This document shows, piece by piece, positions 59,568 through 64,000 of a stretch of DNA of 64,000 bases. The translations under genes and the position numbers were made by a program. The first letter of the stretch is position 1, and each line of letters begins with the position of its first letter. The notes beneath the pieces are model-generated. The model searched no databases. It worked only from the letters and a program-made list of their open reading frames with translations, and had not been told where the DNA came from. Source of the DNA: Gymnopilus junonius (lineage: Eukaryota; Basidiomycota; Agaricomycetes; Agaricales; Galerinaceae); assembly GCA_015501075.1 (NCBI GenBank), contig JADNYJ010000104.1:79486-143485 (forward strand). The letters run 5' to 3'.

Positions 59568-61522
59568 TCAGTATTCTCCTTCGTCAACAGCCCCTCTCTT
59601 CCTCCTATTGACCTTCCCAGCCTCTCTATGTCTCCTCTTCCAATCCCGGGTCAGATCTCCTTTGGACTCCTCCCACCTTTTCTTAATCTCTTCTTCAGCA
59701 TTCGGCGCTGCGGACTTGAAGAATCCAACGGCAGGGTTGCGCCAGTTCCACCCGTTGTCTTTGATAACGTCGAAAACGTCGCGTTGGCGAGCTTTGTTGA
59801 CGGTGGTGTGGTCTTGAAAGGAGATAGGGAAAAAGAGAGGACGCTTGGGGTCGAGGACTAACGGTGCTTGAGATGGTTGGGTCTGCAAAGTTATGGGTAC
59901 TGAAGGTATGTAGACCGGTAACGATGTCGGCGCAGTGAGTGTCTTTTGTTGTGCTGGCTCTCGAGCAGGTTCGTCGACGAAGAAAGGTAATGATTCGTCT
60001 AGCTCGATGTCGGGGTCAAGGTGACCGAGTAGCGAGAATCCTCCTGTAGATAACACAATGATAATATAAGCAGTCTCGAAAGACGACAGGAAAGAGCGCT
60101 TGTACCTTCTTCCTCTCTCGGAGCAAATAAGTCCTTTAATGTCGCCTTTTGAGCTGAAGCCAGGTTTTCCTTGAGCTTTGAAGGGTGCGTCTGAGGCTGA
60201 GGTTCGTCAACATCCATTTCATTCCCTTTGTCTTCGTCGTGCTCGGCGGCGGCATTCGTTGTCGACTTCCCGCCTTTCTTGGATTTAGCTCCACCTGTAC
60301 CCTCCATAGGCACGACCTCAAAGGTGGGCTCATCCTCACCATCGGCCAGTATAACGTCTCCTTTGATGAGTTCGTCGACGTCAATGTCGGACCCGACACT
60401 TTCTTCGCCCGCCCAATCGTCTTCGTCGGTTCCAAAGAGCGACTGTAGGAGGTTGAGAGATTGAAGTTTTTCTCGTTGGATCTCCGATGAGACCTCTAAT
60501 GAGGCTGGGGTAGCTTGAACGGGAATTGGGGCAGTATTTGCTTGGAGTGGGGGTGGGGATGTAGATCGGGGTTGGGGCTTTGAAGGTCCAGACATAGGTT
60601 CGGAAATTCGAGTAGCTGGAGGAGAGGACAGGCGAGGAGCAGCCTCCGGAATGGGCAGGACGGACTCTTCCTCGCTTTCACTGCTGCTTATGGGTTCTTC
60701 TTCATTCTCGACTAAAACTTCATCTTTCCTCTTCGTCGGCACTGTCACCTCCAAATCGAGGAAGATACCCTTGAGGTGTGTGCTACCGTATTTCGTCATA
60801 TCAATCACCCTCCGCCTCGCACGAGTATCCGGGTCCTTAACTCTCTTCTTTTTCTTTTTCTCGTCCTTTTTGCTTTCGACAGGATCCTTCTTCTTCTGTT
60901 TTTTCTCCTCCTGGGGCTCCATTAGCGATGGGCAGGACGCATCTTAACCGGGCGTGTAATCCTTCCGAGAGCGGAAACCTTCCATCCTGGACGCTGAACT
61001 GCGTTCTCGGGTGTGACAAGGGACATCTCTTCTGCGTAGACTGCGTCGTTGTGGCGTTTTCGCTTTTTCTTTGGCGGTTCTTCAGCAGCCTTTTGGTTTT
61101 CAAGTGCGATTCTGTGAGGGGTTTGGAAGGTTCAGTGACAGCCAGTGTTTCATGAAAAAAGATGGGCACCTTTCGCGAAAGTCTGGTTTTGCTTCTCCAA
61201 ATCGTAGCTTGGCACCTTTCCACGTAGAGCCGCTAAGCAGATTCATGCCTGTAGTTCAAAAGAAGGGAATCCTTTAATCCAGTTCACTCCCGTTCTTAAA
61301 AACTGTAGAGACGCGCTTACATTTCGCAAGCTTCCCAACTGTAGTCTCGAGGGTAACATAGCCGAACTTCTTAGGCTGCCCGACACCATCTAGGGCACCG
61401 AAACCATCCGCTGCTTTGACAGTGCCAAAGGTGGCTAGCCGACGTGAGATGTCCTCTGCTGATATTGAGGGTGTTAAACCAGAAATTATGAGCCGTTTGG
61501 TTATGGGAGCATCAGCGGACAT
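59568..61522 (-). CDS. NOP8: NOP8/NOL8-like 60S ribosome biogenesis protein with RRM
   Basis: Nucleolar factor for 60S subunit assembly. The start MSADAPITKRLIISGLTPSI (ATG 61520-61522) opens an RRM: FGTVKAADGFGALDG, GQPKKFGYVTLET, and after an intron MNLLSGSTWKGAKLRFGEAK, an exact NOP8 signature. Basic stretches follow (PPKKKRKRHND, KKDEKKKKKRVKD), then MTKYGSTHLKGIFLDLEVTV, acidic low-complexity sequence, LQSLFGTDEDDWAGEES and the conserved C-terminus DIELDESLPFFVDEP, PLFFPISFQDH, WNWRNPAVGFFKSAAPNAEE, EIKKRWEESKGDLTRDWKRR. A single base is missing near 60924 (RPAHR to LMEPQEEKK). Intron 3' of FAPREEE joins correctly. Divergent from NUP35 over 224 bp. Confidence 0.9.
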
Positions 61523-61746
61523 GACAACCTGACTCCTAAAGTTTCCAGTAAGTTTTCAAAGAAAAGGAAGTATAGCTATTCGGTACCTTACAGAATTCTG
61601 TATCTGCGTTCAAATTGAAAAGGACAATTCAAAGCGCGTTCAGTATTTTCTGGGTGGCTGTGCCTTTTGCTTGTGTGCCGCAAATAAAAGCTTGTCCCCT
61701 TTCGTCCACATTGTTCAAGCCTTGTTTCTTGTCAACGCCTTTCACG

Positions 61747-63229
61747 ATGCAGAGCCCTCATTTCACGGTGGCAGGAATGTCGTCTACCACAACCACACAC
61801 CACAGTCCAAATCTCAATAACTGGGGAAGCACCAGCACGGGTGGGCCACTTTCGTCGTCTTTCAGTGACTCGCTGTCGCAGTCTCGCAGCCATTACCAGT
61901 CTGGTTACCTTATGGTGAGCCATCAATCCTTTGAATTGAGGAGGCATATCCTGACTTTGGTTTATAGTCTTCTACACAGAGCAATGTACGCGTCTGTGCA
62001 ATTTTTTCAACAGGAAAGCAGAACTTGACGTGACAATTATTATGAAGACCGTGCCCCAGGGAAGCCAACGCGTCGACGAGGTTCCAGTTGTGAAAACCAA
62101 AGCCAAAATGAACCAAATACTCTCTAGGTCTACGACAGAGTTTGGCATGGACTCCATGTTCCAAAGTAGCAGGTATGTTTCCTGGTCACGTCTGCTGTCC
62201 AAAGCTAAACACGCTGACTTGTTCCGACTCGTCTTTTTTCACGCAAAGGCAGAACTTACCAGATGAAGATGCCCCTCCAACAAGCTCAGTCTTCGACCTT
62301 CCTGACGAAATTAGCATGGAGGCTAGTCCTTCCCATTTCCAGCCTAGGGTGAATAGGGTCTTTCTTATCATTCAACCCACTCTCATTCACAACTCTCTTT
62401 CCCTTGTGTGCTCAGAGGACCCTCACAGAACGAGCACCATTTACCCCCCGCCGTTCTACAACTACTCCCTCCGTGCCTCAGCAACCAACTCAGCCACTCT
62501 ATGTCATCGTGTTTGGATATCCTGTCGATAAGTACAGCCTCACAGTGGAATACTTCAAATTCATTGGCCAAACATCGGAGCCGCAAGAGAGCACTGAACT
62601 GGTCAACTGCTTTAGAATTGGGTACCACGATCCTGGAGATGCATTCAGAGCGGTGAGGAAAAATGGAGAGGTGATCAGCGGAACGTTCATGATTGGCGTA
62701 AAATGGGCTGTATGTCTCTTTCTCTTTCTATTTTACATATATACTGTGTTCACTAGTATATGTGTTGACGATTATCCTAATTCATCTAGGATCCGGCCCA
62801 AGCTGAAGCCTTACTGCGGCAACAACCCATTATTCGCTCCCAATTCGCCACCTCAACATCTCAACCCCAAAATATAACCTCACCCCTAGATACTCAAAAC
62901 GCCATGGCGGTGGACTACCCCGATTCCTTCTCCCCCTCCTACTCAACCTCTCGGCCCGCCCATCATCACACCATGAGCACACCAACTCCCGTAGGCACTC
63001 CCATTAAACTCGCTCCTTCCGGAGCTGCATTCCGCAGAGCTCCCGCTGTATCCTCTGGTCCCAAACCAGCTACGCCTCAGCATGGACCTGTATGGGGGAC
63101 TGGTTTACTTTCGACGCCTGTTGTGGTAGTGGTGGGACGGGTACGACGACGGCTGCGCCAAATGCGATGCAGACGTCACCTTCGAAGGGGCTGGTGGGTC
63201 AGATGTCAGATTTGATCTTTGGATGGTGA
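61747..63229 (+). CDS. NUP53: Nucleoporin NUP35/NUP53 with MPPN RRM-like domain
   Basis: Inner-ring nucleoporin. Exon 1 61747-61914 (MQSPHFTVAGMSSTTTTHHS, ending YQSGYLM), exon 2 61968-61985 (SSTQSN), then QGSQRVDEVPVVKTKAKMNQ, QNLPDEDAPPTSSVFDLPDE, and the RRM-like Nup53 fold LYVIVFGYPVDKYSLTVEYF, KFIGQTSEP, NCFRIGYHDPGDAFRAVRKN, GEVISGTFMIGVKWA, followed by DPAQAEALLRQQP. A proline/serine-rich linker leads to the C-terminus SKGLVGQMSDLIFGW, resembling the membrane-binding amphipathic helix that ends Nup53 in other fungi. A frame change around 63110-63140 lies in a G-rich stretch just before that helix. Without repair the product would lose the membrane helix. Confidence 0.9.
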
Positions 63230-64000
63230 TGGGTTTTAATACACAGAGGGCCCGTCGGTGTTTTACCTGCGTATGTTGGTATAGTTTTGCAGGTATGATC
63301 AGATGCAATAGAACAAGATTGCATGCTTGAACTATATCGCAACGTAATTAGTACGATCGTCTTTTCTTTCTGCTCGGAAAAGATCCAATGAAGAGACATT
63401 GATCAGATCCAACGAATTAGAATACATGCCAATCTGCCTCATGTTTGAGAAAGAGAGAAATAATCGGTTTGGTGTTATTAGGCACATCCGTGGCTTTCGT
63501 GTGTTCTCTCCAAGATCTCTCTTCTGTTCTTCAAACTCAGCTGCGCGCAACCTCATCCTCGATTAGAAGAAGATTGGCTGCATCTCAGAGTGAGCGTGTC
63601 ATATCACCCTAATTATATTGACACCTGTCAATTTGAAGTCGTCTACAGTTGTGCTTCGGGACTTCAAAAGTCTCTAGAGCGGTCTGGAGACTAGGTCTCG
63701 AGTACGGTGCGCTAGCTGTATCAGCCAGAAATAATGCTGAATACAATTTGACGTCCTGGTTCTCCGGCCGGGGCATGGCTTCCCCCACCGTCATCCGGTC
63801 ATATGATAGAGTACCTTATGTTTTGTTGCTTGTCCACGTTGTTGATTTTCATGTTATAAATTGAGTCCTTTGGATTTCTACTCAATTACTAAGAGATCTT
63901 CCCTTCTGGAGGCTCAAGTTATTGATAAACCCTCACACAATACAACCTTTCAAGCCCCAGAGGACATACCTGTACCTTCAGCATCGGAATGGGTATTACA
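63230..64000. other. 3' flank of NUP35 and unassigned right edge
   Basis: No recognised gene. Frames such as 63609-63794 (minus) and 63649-63864 (plus) overlap each other and carry no domain. Confidence 0.4.

Noticed and set aside
59364..59861. 165-codon plus-strand frame
   Set aside because: Largely antisense to the conserved NOP8 C-terminus.

Overview
This is a fungal nuclear window, almost certainly from an Agaricomycete (mushroom-forming basidiomycete). Genes are split by many short introns of about 50-65 bp with GT..AG ends, and both strands are densely coded. The gene content also fits: three class I hydrophobins in a row, a multi-exon laccase, F-box/leucine-rich proteins, a secreted 3-carboxymuconate-cyclase-like beta-propeller and a CipC-type small protein. 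There is no bacterial operon organisation. I saw no rRNA, tRNA or CRISPR.

Layout, left to right. 1-3.1 kb: the 3' part of an NCS1 purine/cytosine-type permease (-), then an SRPK-like kinase relic that has lost its catalytic core (-). 3.4-4.0 kb: a short inverted-repeat element of Tc1/mariner type. 4.2-8.0 kb: coronin (-) and the glycine cleavage T-protein GCV1 (+), divergent from a 203-bp promoter. 8-10.4 kb: unassigned. 10.4-14.6 kb: the hydrophobin trio (+). 14.9-19.8 kb: an Artemis/SNM1-type nuclease and a MYND zinc-finger protein (+). 19.8-23.1 kb: apparently decayed sequence. 23.1-25.4 kb: laccase (+). 26.2-27.1 kb: a complete non-autonomous hAT-like element with an exact 8-bp target duplication. 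28.2-34.2 kb: two F-box/LRR-type genes flanking the secreted beta-propeller (+). 34.3-38.3 kb: cytidine deaminase (-) divergent from an MFS sugar transporter (+). 38.7-40.8 kb: CipC (+) converging on ARV1 (-). 42.5-45 kb: an RCC1-PHD fusion (+). 45.7-47.2 kb: a GNAT acetyltransferase and a small conserved-looking orphan (+). 47.8-51.3 kb: a PFF1-like M28 vacuolar membrane protease (+), converging on a long AT-hook protein (-, 51.7-56.2 kb). 56.9-57.6 kb: a second, paralogous GNAT gene (-). 59.6-63.2 kb: NOP8 (-) and NUP35/NUP53 (+), divergent.

The genes do not form one pathway. Most are housekeeping (ribosome biogenesis, nuclear pore, glycine cleavage, actin, sterol/lipid homeostasis). The accessory part is the cell-surface and secreted set: hydrophobins, laccase, propeller and CipC, four of which have a clear TATA box 40-105 bp upstream of the ATG.

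One caution governs many entries. About a dozen otherwise well-conserved reading frames (coronin, GCV1, MYND, F-box, MFS, VMP, GNAT-2, NOP8, NUP35 and others) are broken by single-base losses, nearly always inside or beside a run of identical bases. Restoring one base returns the family sequence exactly. I read most of these as consensus (assembly) errors, not pseudogenes. The SRPK relic, which lacks a whole internal segment, is different. Exon limits are read by eye from splice motifs and family patterns. No mapping or search was run.
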